This document shows, one piece after another, positions 6,832 to 13,134 of a stretch of DNA of 15,607 nt. The DNA comes from Actinomycetes bacterium. Lineage in GTDB: Bacteria; Actinomycetota; Acidimicrobiia; Acidimicrobiales; Microtrichaceae. Within the stretch, counting starts at the first letter, position 1. Every line of letters starts with the position of its first letter. The notes beneath the pieces were generated by a model that was given only the letters and a program-made list of their open reading frames with translations, did not search any database and had not been told where the DNA came from. The stretch lies in the NCBI GenBank assembly GCA_023392475.1, contig JAEVZA010000021.1, positions 1-15,607 on the forward strand. The letters run 5' to 3'. The translations under genes and the position numbers were made by a program.

Positions 6832-7980
6832 ATGAAGGTGTCTCGCGTTCGCGCGCTCGTAGTCGTCGGTGTGCTGGGGGTGATCGCCGCAGCATCGGCG
6901 TGCAACCCGCAGCCGGCTCCGGGGCCGACCGCCCCGCCCGGCCCCAACGGGCCGCTCGTCGCCGCACCGGGTGGGGTCAGCTCGATGACCAGCGACGGCA
7001 AGAAGCTCGCCGTCTCGTCCTCGGTGACTCCGATCAGGGTCTGGGACCGGACTGCCAACACGACGACGCCGGTGACCGACACCGTCCCGTCGACGACCGG
7101 CATAGGGCTGCGCAACGGGCCGGTCATCTCCGGCAACGGGTCGAAGGTCGCGTGGACCGGCTACTTCCACACGAACGGGTCGATCGACGGCAAACCCCGC
7201 TACGGCGTCACCCCGGTCGTGTACGACCGCACGACCGGTGTCACGAAGTCGCTGCCCACCGCCGGCATCCCCACCGACGTCGACTTCGCTGACATCGCGA
7301 TGCCTGATGACGGTTCGTTCCTTGCCGTCGAGCGGAAGTCGTCGATCTCCGACGACCTCACCGTCGAGCTCGTCATCTGGAACCTCGTCACCGACCAGGT
7401 GACCTCCACGGGGCTGACCGCGGTGCAGACCTACACGAGCTCCGGCCAGGTCAGCGTCTCCGACAACGGCCGCTACGTCCAGTTCGAACGCAGCGTGTGG
7501 GACCGCCAGACCAACCAGGTGACGGCGCTGTCTCTCCCTGGCGCCCAGGGCTACGACAACGCCGGGCTGTCGGGCAACGGTCGCTACTTCGCGTTCAACT
7601 CGCGCCCCGACTCCAACTACCACTCGTACCGTCCGAGCGTGTGGGACCGGCAGACGAACACCTTCAAGTCCGCGCCGCTCGGCTTCGACGGTCAGCCGCT
7701 GAACGACCAGACGTACGTCAGCGCGATCTCCGACGACGGCGCAACCGCAGTCGTCGCGTCGGCCGCGACGAACGTCGTCGCCGGCGACACGAACGGCCAG
7801 TTCGACACGTTCGTGTGGAACCTCAAGACGAACACCTTCCGGCGCCTGCTGGGCCCGGGGGGCGTCGAGCCGAACGGGTCCGTGTACGGGACGGTCATCA
7901 GCGGGAACGCGAAGGTGATCGCCGGTACCTCCAACGCCACCAACATCGGTGTGAACGGCTCGTTCGTCTGGACCGAGTGA
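6832..7980 (+). CDS. Seven-repeat beta-propeller lipoprotein
   Basis: The protein has 382 aa; GGGAGG precedes the ATG. Residues 1-24 are a lipoprotein signal with AAASAC (Cys24), followed by a Pro/Gly/Ala linker. The rest is seven copies of a TolB/WD40-like unit. The inner-strand motif reads TSDGKKLAV, SGNGSKVAW, PDDGSFLAV, SDNGRYVQF, SGNGRYFAF, SDDGATAVV and SGNAKVIAG. Each is followed by a blade strand such as RVWDRTANTTTPV, VVYDRTTGVTKSL, SVWDRQTNQVTAL or FVWNLKTNTFRRL, and the protein ends with FVWTE, probably closing the ring. It is probably anchored to the outer face of the membrane and binds protein or carbohydrate; no catalytic residues are evident. It stands alone, with long non-coding DNA on both sides. 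Confidence 0.9.
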   Translation: MKVSRVRALVVVGVLGVIAAASACNPQPAPGPTAPPGPNGPLVAAPGGVSSMTSDGKKLAVSSSVTPIRVWDRTANTTTPVTDTVPSTTGIGLRNGPVISGNGSKVAWTGYFHTNGSIDGKPRYGVTPVVYDRTTGVTKSLPTAGIPTDVDFADIAMPDDGSFLAVERKSSISDDLTVELVIWNLVTDQVTSTGLTAVQTYTSSGQVSVSDNGRYVQFERSVWDRQTNQVTALSLPGAQGYDNAGLSGNGRYFAFNSRPDSNYHSYRPSVWDRQTNTFKSAPLGFDGQPLNDQTYVSAISDDGATAVVASAATNVVAGDTNGQFDTFVWNLKTNTFRRLLGPGGVEPNGSVYGTVISGNAKVIAGTSNATNIGVNGSFVWTE

Positions 7981-8481
7981 AGCAACGCACCAGCCCGCCG
8001 CGGTATCGGGCGGCAGGCCGGGGTGTGCGTTCAGACGCCGCGCGGCGGCAGCGCCGAGGATCGCTTCGAAGACGAGTTCCTTGGGGAAGCGCGACGAGGT
8101 CGTCGGTGCGACGACGGCCGGTCGCGTCGATCGTCACGACAGACAGCGAGTCGTTGCGACCGACAACCGGTCAGCCTGGGCCGGGCTCCACGAAAGGGCA
8201 TCCGCGGGCGCCTTGGCCTGCCTGTGCTGACTGGGCTGGTTTGGCCCGTCGGCACGGCACCAACGACCGCCTCGGTCAGAGCGCCGGCCGCGAAGCCACC
8301 TCGCCGACCGCCCGCACATGCACACCGACCGCGCGCCCGGCCAGGCTTGAGGTCCCTTGGCGGTCTTCTCGCTCGTCTTGAGCACGGCCGGGCTTGCTGC
8401 CTTGAGTACCCGACGTTTCACGCTGACAAGTCGACCGGGTACGAAGCATCGCCACTTCGCCGACCTCGTTAGATACGGCGT

Positions 8482-8530
8482 ACATGGGCCTCTACATACC
8501 GTTCGCGTGGCGGCATGTAGTGGCCCATGT
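8482..8530. repeat. 16-bp inverted repeat (15 of 16 paired)
   Basis: ACATGGGCCTCTACAT (8482-8497) and ATGTAGTGGCCCATGT (8515-8530) are reverse complements except for one position, separated by 17 nt. It could form a long hairpin in either strand. No T-run follows. It is not next to a recognisable gene end, so its role is unclear. Confidence 0.75.
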
Positions 8531-8600
8531 GGATCATTTGGTGGAAGCGGACTGCCCAGCGTTTGAGAAGTCAGCCCCCGGGTATGGAGTGGTCCCTGTC

Positions 8601-8677
8601 TTTCCCAGCCCGAGGGCCCTTCGAGAGTGGAGACTCGAGGGGCACTCGTCGTGTCGCCGGCGAGGATTGGGCCGCAG
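8601..8677. repeat. Dispersed repeat, copy A
   Basis: This segment (TTTCCCAGCCCGAGG ... GAGTGGAGACTCGAGGGGC ... GCCGCAG) aligns along its length with 10911-10985, with roughly three quarters of bases matching by eye and a few small gaps. The best block is GAGTGG-A-x-CTCGAGGGGC. Similarity appears to continue weakly for about 20 bases to the left. Confidence 0.6.
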
Positions 8678-8745
8678 TCTCGGCGCCCTGTTCTGAGGGG
8701 GCGTGCGCCGGGTAGCTCGACGGCGGTCGGCCTGCACTGACCACC

Positions 8746-8784
8746 CGGGACCCGCTGCAGTCGTCGCACGGCCGGCGGGTCCCG
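8746..8784. repeat. 10-bp perfect inverted repeat
   Basis: CGGGACCCGC (8746-8755) and GCGGGTCCCG (8775-8784) pair perfectly across a 19-nt loop. It may be a hairpin terminator or a structured RNA piece. It lies about 70 bp after repeat copy A. Confidence 0.55.
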
Positions 8785-8896
8785 TCGCGGTCACGTTGCT
8801 CGGCGTGCGTGCCGTTTGCTCGACTCCGGTGCCGGGTAGGACGCATGGGTCCGACCAGGTGACGCATCAGGGGCGATGCGATCCTCGGCCCGGGCC

Positions 8897-8931
8897 AGCA
8901 CCCCGGCCTCCCCCAGGAGTGCCGGGGTGCT
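8897..8931. terminator. Hairpin, possible terminator
   Basis: AGCACCCCGGC (8897-8907) and GCCGGGGTGCT (8921-8931) form a perfect 11-bp stem with a 13-nt loop. There is no T-run, as is common for GC-rich actinobacterial terminators. It lies about 150 bp before the small-gene cluster that starts at 9079 and could insulate it. Confidence 0.45.
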
Positions 8932-9078
8932 CAAGGATTCACGACGTACCCGCCGGCTTGCTGCTCGCAGTCTTCCTCCTGCGGTCCGGCACTGTGCCAC
9001 GTAAGTGTCAGTCTGGAGAAGTCTTTCTACACATCGGACGGGCGGGTAGTCCTGCGTTGATGGTGGTAGAAGCGTCCG

Positions 9079-9246
9079 GTGACCTGGACCCGCGAGCGCA
9101 TGTCGCAGCTCGCTGTGCGGAACGCTGCGACGCTGGAACAGAGCCGACAAGCGTGTGCCCGGTCAGTCGAGCTTCGGGAGCAGGTGGATTTGCGGCGCCT
9201 CGATCAGGAGATCGCCGAGATCGACACGCACCTCGAGCGAACCTGA
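9079..9246 (+). CDS. Small Arg/Glu-rich probable coiled-coil protein 1
   Basis: This 55-aa ORF reads MTWTRERMSQLAVRNAATLE, then QSRQACARSVELREQ, then VDLRRLDQEIAEIDTHLERT. Leu/Ile/Val spacing over the second half suits an amphipathic helix or coiled coil. The start is either GTG at 9079 or ATG at 9100; neither has a strong ribosome-binding site. The motif ARSVELREQ resembles ERSLEVRAQ in the next ORF, so the two are likely paralogues. No function is known. The reading rests on composition and the paralogue, since the gene is very short. Confidence 0.55.
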   Translation: MTWTRERMSQLAVRNAATLEQSRQACARSVELREQVDLRRLDQEIAEIDTHLERT

Positions 9247-9292
9247 GGCCCCGCCGGACCTCACCCGAGGTCCGGTCGATCTGGAGCGTCGG

Positions 9293-9499
9293 GTGAGGCG
9301 GCTGCACGCCGAGAGCGAGACCCTGAGCCGTGCGAGCCGTGCGCTCGTCGACGAGAGCCACGCCGCTGTCGAGCGGTCACTCGAGGTGCGAGCTCAAAGC
9401 CGTGCACTTCGCGTCAGCCGGCAGCTGGCCAGCTTGGAGAGCGAGGCGCTCAGACAGGAACTCGAGCAACACCGCGACCGGCACCACCTCCGGCCGTGA
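9293..9499 (+). CDS. Small Arg/Glu-rich probable coiled-coil protein 2
   Basis: The 68-aa reading starts at the GTG at 9293, with GGAG six bases upstream; no ATG is close. Residues 1-60 look like one continuous charged helix: RLHAESETLSRASRALVDES, HAAVERSLEVRAQSRALRVS, RQLASLESEALRQELEQHRD. It follows the first coiled-coil ORF by 46 bp on the same strand and shares the ERSLEVRAQ / ARSVELREQ motif with it. It may act as a small adaptor or scaffold, but nothing in the sequence shows a partner. The frame is open further upstream, so a non-standard earlier start cannot be excluded. Confidence 0.6.
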   Translation: MRRLHAESETLSRASRALVDESHAAVERSLEVRAQSRALRVSRQLASLESEALRQELEQHRDRHHLRP

Positions 9500-9659
9500 A
9501 CTTGCGGGTCGGCGGCATCGATCCACCCGCTGACGGATAGATGGTGACGCGCGTCGGGCAGCCTCGCCCACGCTCGGTGGACCCCAACCCGGCCCGCTGG
9601 ATGCGCCCGCAACCTGCCGGAGCTTCGCATCCCACCGAGGTTCGGAAGGTCCCGATCCC

Positions 9660-9914
9660 ATGGCACCCCTCCTGTCAGCGCGCGACGCGCGACAGCGGGC
9701 GGCGGACGCGGAAGCCCGCGCCGAACGATGCGCGGACGAAGCACGCTTTCGTCGTGACCGAGCCGCCGACACCACCGACGACTCGTATCGCACACGACTG
9801 CTCCGACATGCCGACCGACTCGACCAGCTCGCCGACACGTGCCGACGCGCCGCCGCAGCGCACCGCACATCCGCAGCCGTCATCGAGTCCTACCGGCCCG
9901 ACCTCAACCGTTAG
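9660..9914 (+). CDS. Small Arg/Ala-rich probable coiled-coil protein 3
   Basis: This 84-aa protein starts at the ATG at 9660, with GGAAGG about 10 bases upstream. It is almost wholly Arg, Ala, Asp and Glu with regularly spaced Leu/Ala (SARDARQRAADAEARAERCA, DEARFRRDRAADTTDD, then RTRLLRHADRLDQLADTCRR), giving two helices joined at a DTTDDSY turn. A helical hairpin is the likely fold. It is the third short, charged helical gene in a row on this strand, 160 bp after the second. No named family is recognised; its placement beside a STAS gene suggests a regulatory rather than structural role, but that is inference. Confidence 0.65.
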   Translation: MAPLLSARDARQRAADAEARAERCADEARFRRDRAADTTDDSYRTRLLRHADRLDQLADTCRRAAAAHRTSAAVIESYRPDLNR

Positions 9915-9957
9915 CCGCGTAGGGACGCTGTCAGAGCGACGAGGCACCATCACGGGC

Positions 9958-10123
9958 ATGGCCCGCCCCGACCCGCGTCCGTCACGCCCAGATCGCCGTC
10001 ATCATCGCCGGGATGCGAGACGTGCTCCGAGCCGGCGACCCGGAGCGGCAGGAGCGGCGCCGGGCGGAGTGGCCAGAGCTGTGGGAACGCGACCGGCTCC
10101 TCGAACTCGAGGGCGGCCGGTAG
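9958..10123 (+). pseudogene. Mini-gene of the HAQIA type, apparently frameshifted near its start
   Basis: An ATG at 9958 reads MARP and then goes out of frame. Removing one C from CCCC at about 9966-9969 would give MARPTRVRHAQIAVIIAGMR followed by DVLRAGDPERQERRRAEWPE and LWERDRLLELEGGR, a coherent 54-aa protein ending at the TAG at 10121-10123. The HAQIA part has no good start of its own except an internal ATG at 10013, giving 36 aa. A second, more decayed version of the same DNA lies at 10757-10870. It could be a true pseudogene, a sequencing error in a C run, or a shorter gene from 10013. Confidence 0.5.
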
Positions 10124-10547
10124 CGCGGCGCCGCCTTCGGCAGGGCACCGGAGGGCGGCGCACTCGCACCCGGGGCGAGACGGGATGCGATCGGGGCCGA
10201 CTACGGGGAGGCGAGCCGCGGTTCAGTGGGAAGGACGGACCGCCGGGTGGCGGTGGTTGCCCCGCTGGGCCGGTGGCGATAGTACGGATCGTCGCTCCAC
10301 TCGTCGGACCAACTGCCCAGGCGCGACCGTCTGACGAGGAACGGGCGAGCTGGCATGACGTGTTTCCGCTCGTCGCTTGCCGGGTAGGTCACGAAGCGGT
10401 GTGCGACCGACACGGTTGCGTCACTTCGGCTCGTCCGGGAGCCGGCCTTTCGAGGCGCGGTGGACCTCTCGGGCGAGCCGCCTCGCCGACCCGCCCAAGT
10501 GTGTTGCGTTTGCAACGTCTCCTGCGATCCGAGCGGGTGGGCAACTG

Positions 10548-10587
10548 GCCGCCCGGGATTCGGTTGTTCTCCCAGATCCCGGGCGGC
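10548..10587. repeat. 12-bp perfect inverted repeat (hairpin)
   Basis: GCCGCCCGGGAT (10548-10559) and ATCCCGGGCGGC (10576-10587) pair perfectly across a 16-nt loop (TCGGTTGTTCTCCCAG). The stem is stable on either strand. It has no T-run and sits about 425 bp from the nearest upstream gene end, so a simple terminator role is not obvious. Confidence 0.7.
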
Positions 10588-10648
10588 GCCCCGGGTGGGG
10601 TTTGAGAGGTACACCCGTACCATCGGGACCAAGGGCTGACTCCCTCGC

Positions 10649-10716
10649 GGGCCGTCCGGGCTCGATGGCACACCATCCCTTTCCCTTCCCTCGTGCCATC
10701 GGGCCCTGGACGGCCC
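10649..10716. repeat. Long near-perfect inverted repeat (about 23-bp stem)
   Basis: The arms 10649-10671 (GGGCCGTCCGGGCTCGATGG and three more bases) and 10693-10716 pair along their whole length, with one bulged base and one G-T pair. The loop (10672-10692) is pyrimidine-rich (CCATCCCTTTCCCTTCCCTC). This is the longest stem in the window. It lies between the two mini-gene copies and 61 bp after the previous hairpin. Confidence 0.75.
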
Positions 10717-10756
10717 CGCCAGCTCCGGTGTCGCACCCGGGAGCGATGCTGACGCC

Positions 10757-10870
10757 ATGGCACGGCTCTGACCCGGTCACGCTCAGATCGCCGGCACCAT
10801 CGCGGGGCATGCACGACGACCGCTGCACCGGCGGCCCGGAGGCGCTTCGCCAAGACAGCGGAATGACGAC
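10757..10870 (+). pseudogene. Degenerate second copy of the HAQIA mini-gene
   Basis: The DNA from ATGGCACGGC at 10757 aligns with the mini-gene at 9958: TCACGCTCAGATCGCCGGCA matches TCACGCCCAGATCGCCGTCA, and CACCGGCGGCCCGGAG matches AGCCGGCGACCCGGAG. Translation gives MARL, a TGA stop, PGHAQIAGTIAG, then a one-base shift to MHDDRCTGGPEALRQ. A nonsense codon and a frameshift mark it as broken. Confidence 0.5.
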
Positions 10871-10910
10871 AGCGGTCCGAGCCGTCGCCGCGCGGCTAGC
10901 GGCCCCATCC

Positions 10911-10985
10911 TTTCCAGCCGAGGCCTGTCGGGAGTGGACGCTCGAGGGGCCCTCGTCGCATCCGCCGGCGAAGGCAAGGCCGCAG
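10911..10985. repeat. Dispersed repeat, copy B
   Basis: This is the partner of copy A at 8601-8677 (TTTCCAGCCGAGG ... GAGTGGACGCTCGAGGGGCC ... GGCCGCAG). It contains the stem CGAGGG-G-CCCTCG. It ends about 97 bp before the STAS start codon, so it may lie in that gene's upstream control region. Confidence 0.6.
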
Positions 10986-11039
10986 CGATAGTCGTTGCTC
11001 CAGCAACAGGTGCGGAGGGAAGACCGTGACCCCGTCTTC

Positions 11040-11061
11040 CGCTCGATCGACCGATCGAGCG
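11040..11061. promoter_or_regulatory. 9-bp dyad upstream of the STAS gene
   Basis: CGCTCGATC (11040-11048) and GATCGAGCG (11053-11061) form a perfect inverted repeat with a 4-nt centre, ending 21 bp before the GTG start at 11083. It could be an operator or a small hairpin in the leader. It would fall inside the coding region if the ATG at 11026 were used, which favours the later start. Confidence 0.4.
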
Positions 11062-11082
11062 TCAGGGAGGTGGGGTGGGGGC

Positions 11083-11367
11083 GTGAACGGTACTCGTTTG
11101 GACTTGCGGGCTGTCGACGGCGTCGTGATCGCCAGTGGCCAGATCGACGCCCATACGGCCCCGCGCCTCGCCGACGCGCTGTGCGCGGCTCGTAATGACG
11201 GTCCAAGGACCGTGCTCGACCTCACTGAGGTCACGTTCTGCGACTCCTCCGGCCTCGGTGTGCTCGTCGCGGCCTGCCCCTTGGTGCTGCGCCATCCGAC
11301 GCCAAGTGTGCTGAGACTGCTCGAACTCACCTGCACCACCACACTGTTTGAGTTCGACGAGGCTTGA
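11083..11367 (+). CDS. STAS-domain protein (anti-sigma factor antagonist-like)
   Basis: The 94-aa reading starts at GTG 11083, with GGGAGG upstream at a rather long distance; ATG 11026 is an alternative that adds 19 low-complexity residues. The whole protein is one STAS domain: DLRAVDGVVIASGQIDAHTA at the N-terminal strands, the helix PRLADALCAARNDG, TVLDLTEVTFCDSSGLGVLV at 43-62 holding the DSSG phosphorylation site (S55/S56), and a C-terminal LRLLELT helix. Such proteins bind anti-sigma kinases in their unphosphorylated form and free the sigma factor. No kinase, phosphatase or sigma gene is in the window, so its partners must be encoded elsewhere. It stands alone, downstream of the small coiled-coil genes. 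Confidence 0.88.
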   Translation: MNGTRLDLRAVDGVVIASGQIDAHTAPRLADALCAARNDGPRTVLDLTEVTFCDSSGLGVLVAACPLVLRHPTPSVLRLLELTCTTTLFEFDEA

Positions 11368-11588
11368 CACCTCCGAACGGTTCTACTTTCCGCGTCACGG
11401 GTCAGCGAGCCGCGAGACGTCACCCCCGCCGCTCGCGGAGCAGGACCACCGGATCTCCACGACCCGTAGGAACTGGAACATGTCCAGGCAGATCACACCA
11501 CGCCCACGCGCAGCGTGGGAGCCAGGGTCGGATCGACCATCGCCCTGGCCAAGTCCGGGCGCCTGACTCTGCTGCGGCCCAGACGCGA

Positions 11589-11622
11589 TGACGCCCGGTA
11601 TCTGGGTAAGTACCGGGCGTCA
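11589..11622 (+). terminator. 12-bp perfect hairpin, probable terminator after STAS
   Basis: TGACGCCCGGTA (11589-11600) and TACCGGGCGTCA (11611-11622) pair perfectly over a 10-nt loop. No T-run follows. It lies 222 bp after the STAS stop, on the side expected for that transcript's end; strand assignment is inferred from context. Confidence 0.5.
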
Positions 11623-12009
11623 CCATGTTGATGTTGCAGCGGGTGGATCGCCCGAGACAGCAGCCGCGTTTCACGGCCACGAGCCCTCAAGGACCGGTGG
11701 ATGGATGCGGCCACCCGTTGCCCGGAGGGAAGTCACGGACCGCGGGTGGCCGCTGCATTGCCCCCGCTCCGCGAAACGTATCCCCCGCTCGATTTTGAGT
11801 CCACGGGTCTGGCGCTGTCAGGTGCCAAGAACCGCCCGCCACCTGAGACGAGCCGGGCGGTCGCCGCTATCCGAAGGTCGGTTATCGCCCATCGCCGCTC
11901 AGGATCCCCACTGCTTGCGCTGGTCCTGGCCGGCGGTTCAGTCTGAGTTCGGCGCGACGATCGTGGGATCGCTGGCGCTGATTCCGCCTGGTGGGCGCCA
12001 AACGATGCT

Positions 12010-12045
12010 CCGGTGTCCGGTCCTCAATGCAGGACCGGACACCGG
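12010..12045 (-). terminator. 15-bp perfect hairpin, terminator of the LAFTG gene
   Basis: CCGGTGTCCGGTCCT (12010-12024) and AGGACCGGACACCGG (12031-12045) form a perfect 15-bp stem with a 6-nt loop, 47 bp past the stop of the minus-strand surface-protein gene. The short loop and position fit an intrinsic terminator, although no T-run follows. Confidence 0.7.
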
Positions 12046-12091
12046 CCCCAGCGCGTCGGCGTCGATGAAGCGCCGTTGGTTCAGTCGACGC

Positions 12092-12994
12092 CTAGGCAGC
12101 CCATGGCGGAGCAGAGGTTGCCCTCGTGTGGTTGCGTCGCCGGGCGACCGACGTGGTGATGATCCCGGCGGCGAGGATGAGGAGTCCTGCACCGGCGAGG
12201 ACGGCGGCGTTGCTGCCGGTGAACGCGAGGCTGCCGCCGTTGTTCTTCGAGGCCGTGGCGGCGAGGACCTCGGGGCTGGCCGGGCTGCGAGTGGCAGTCG
12301 CGGCGGAGACTTCCGGGGCGATGCTCGTCGTGGTGACACCGGCGACGGAGGCGATCGTCGTCGTGGTTGACGACGTCGTGGTCGAGGTGGTCGTCGTGGT
12401 CGCCTCGGTGGTGGAGGTCGGCGCGACCGTTGGTGGGGGCGCTGTCGACGTCACGGTGGTGGTGGTCGTGGTGCAACCGGATGCGTGGTACTGCTGCGAG
12501 GTCGACAGGGCGCCGGGGAACAGCAACGGACCGTGGAACGGTCCGGTGATGTTGATCACGTCGGGGGTAGAGCCGGTGAGCACGTCGAACTGGGCCGGCT
12601 GGCAGTCCTTCGTGAACGTGATGACCGTCGTGGACGCCTCACGGATCGTGAAGTTCTCCGTGGCGGCGAGGTGCTGCGGCCATGAGCCGTTGTCCGGCAT
12701 CGTGTAGATCGCGGCGACGGCGTCCACGCCTGTGCACAAGGTTGTGGGGTTGTGGACGGTGAGGCGGAAGTGCTCAGAGGTCGAGTCGACCGTGTAGTGC
12801 CACGACGCCCGACCCTCCGCCGCAGGGACGCATGCTCCCTCGAACGGTTCGGGTGTCTGATCGACGGAGATCGTCCCCGTCGAACCGGCTGTTGAAGCCG
12901 AGGCGAATGCCAGTGCCATCAGCGTCGCGCCCAGGATGGCCAGCGCCATGCCGGCGCGCGACGAGCCAGATCGGTTCCGGTGGTCGAGTCTCAT
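12092..12994 (-). CDS. LAFTG-anchored surface protein with Thr-rich stalk
   Basis: The protein has 300 aa; TTTGGAGG precedes the ATG. Residues 1-37 are a secretion signal (RSGSSR, then a hydrophobic core, then AFASASTAG). An exported domain (about 40-174) carries four Cys (55, 87, 131, 174) that could form two disulfides. A Thr/Ser/Pro stalk (175-250) follows, with runs such as TTTTTSTTTSSTTTTI, likely glycosylated or extended. The end is a sorting signal: LAFTG at 256-260, a hydrophobic helix to about 282, and ARRR at 284-287. LAxTG is the form used by class E sortases of high-GC actinobacteria. Unusually, 13 further residues follow the Arg cluster. It would be cell-wall anchored; ligand unknown. 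No sortase gene is nearby. Confidence 0.88.
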   Translation of the reverse strand: MRLDHRNRSGSSRAGMALAILGATLMALAFASASTAGSTGTISVDQTPEPFEGACVPAAEGRASWHYTVDSTSEHFRLTVHNPTTLCTGVDAVAAIYTMPDNGSWPQHLAATENFTIREASTTVITFTKDCQPAQFDVLTGSTPDVINITGPFHGPLLFPGALSTSQQYHASGCTTTTTTVTSTAPPPTVAPTSTTEATTTTTSTTTSSTTTTIASVAGVTTTSIAPEVSAATATRSPASPEVLAATASKNNGGSLAFTGSNAAVLAGAGLLILAAGIITTSVARRRNHTRATSAPPWAA

Positions 12995-13134
12995 GGTGGT
13001 CCTCCAAACGCGTGGTGCGCTCGCCCATGGGGCCTCTCCTGCCCACCGGGGCAGCCATCAAGACCCCGACATCGCCGCGCTTGGAGACGTGCAACCAGGC
13101 ACTCGCCCGCATGCGTCGGGTCGTCCACGTTGGG

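Larger units (their letters stand above)
7981..9078. other. 1.1-kb stretch without a convincing gene, rich in inverted repeats
   Basis: All six frames contain ORFs, but none has a consistent start, ribosome-binding site or protein-like composition. On the minus strand at roughly 7990-8130, a stop-free stretch reading FPKELVFEAILGAAAARRLN looks slightly protein-like and could be a relic. The stretch holds three hairpin-forming inverted repeats (8482-8530, 8746-8784, 8897-8931) and the first copy of a dispersed repeat (8601-8677). Confidence 0.45.
10124..11082. other. 0.96-kb stretch with hairpins and repeats, no firm gene
   Basis: Two large hairpins (10548-10587 and 10649-10716), a degenerate mini-gene copy (10757-10870), copy B of the dispersed repeat (10911-10985) and a dyad ahead of the STAS gene (11040-11061) lie here. 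A minus-strand reading that contains MPARPFLVRRSRLGSWSDEW and ends near 10201 has fairly coding-like codon use but no ribosome-binding site; I do not call it. Confidence 0.5.
11368..12091. other. 0.72-kb intergenic stretch between STAS and LAFTG genes
   Basis: No gene is convincing. It holds the hairpin 11589-11622, a weaker inverted pair (ACCGCCCG 11831-11838 with CGGGCGGT 11854-11861), a direct repeat CCCCCGCTC (11761-11769 and 11782-11790), and the hairpin 12010-12045. The flanking genes converge on this stretch, so terminators from both sides are expected. Confidence 0.55.

Noticed and set aside
5500..7623. A 707-codon open frame on the minus strand
   Set aside because: It is antisense to the nuclease and propeller genes, is Arg/Asp/Gly-rich as expected of a shadow frame, and lacks domain motifs. 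Only the short 6393-6546 part shows protein-like similarity.
7990..8130. Minus-strand segment reading FPKELVFEAILGAAAARRLN
   Set aside because: It is possibly a relic of a gene, but it has no start, no recognisable family and adjoining stops; too weak to annotate.
10201..10410. Minus-strand small ORF containing RSRLGSWSDEWSDDPYYRHR
   Set aside because: Codon use is fairly coding-like, but there is no ribosome-binding site, the start is arbitrary, and nothing else supports it.
9541..10605. A 354-codon plus-strand frame across the small genes
   Set aside because: It overlaps the third coiled-coil gene in another frame, shows no family character, and crosses hairpins and the mini-gene; likely chance in high-GC DNA.
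11478..11566. Short plus-strand ORF starting MSRQITPRPR after the STAS gene
   Set aside because: No ribosome-binding site, low-complexity Pro/Ser/Trp ending, and nothing to distinguish it from chance.
11786..11805. GATTTTGAGTCC resembling the complement of a tRNA-Leu anticodon arm, considered as an attachment-site remnant
   Set aside because: The flanking bases do not pair as an anticodon stem, no T-arm or acceptor sequence follows, and there is no integrase gene in the window.
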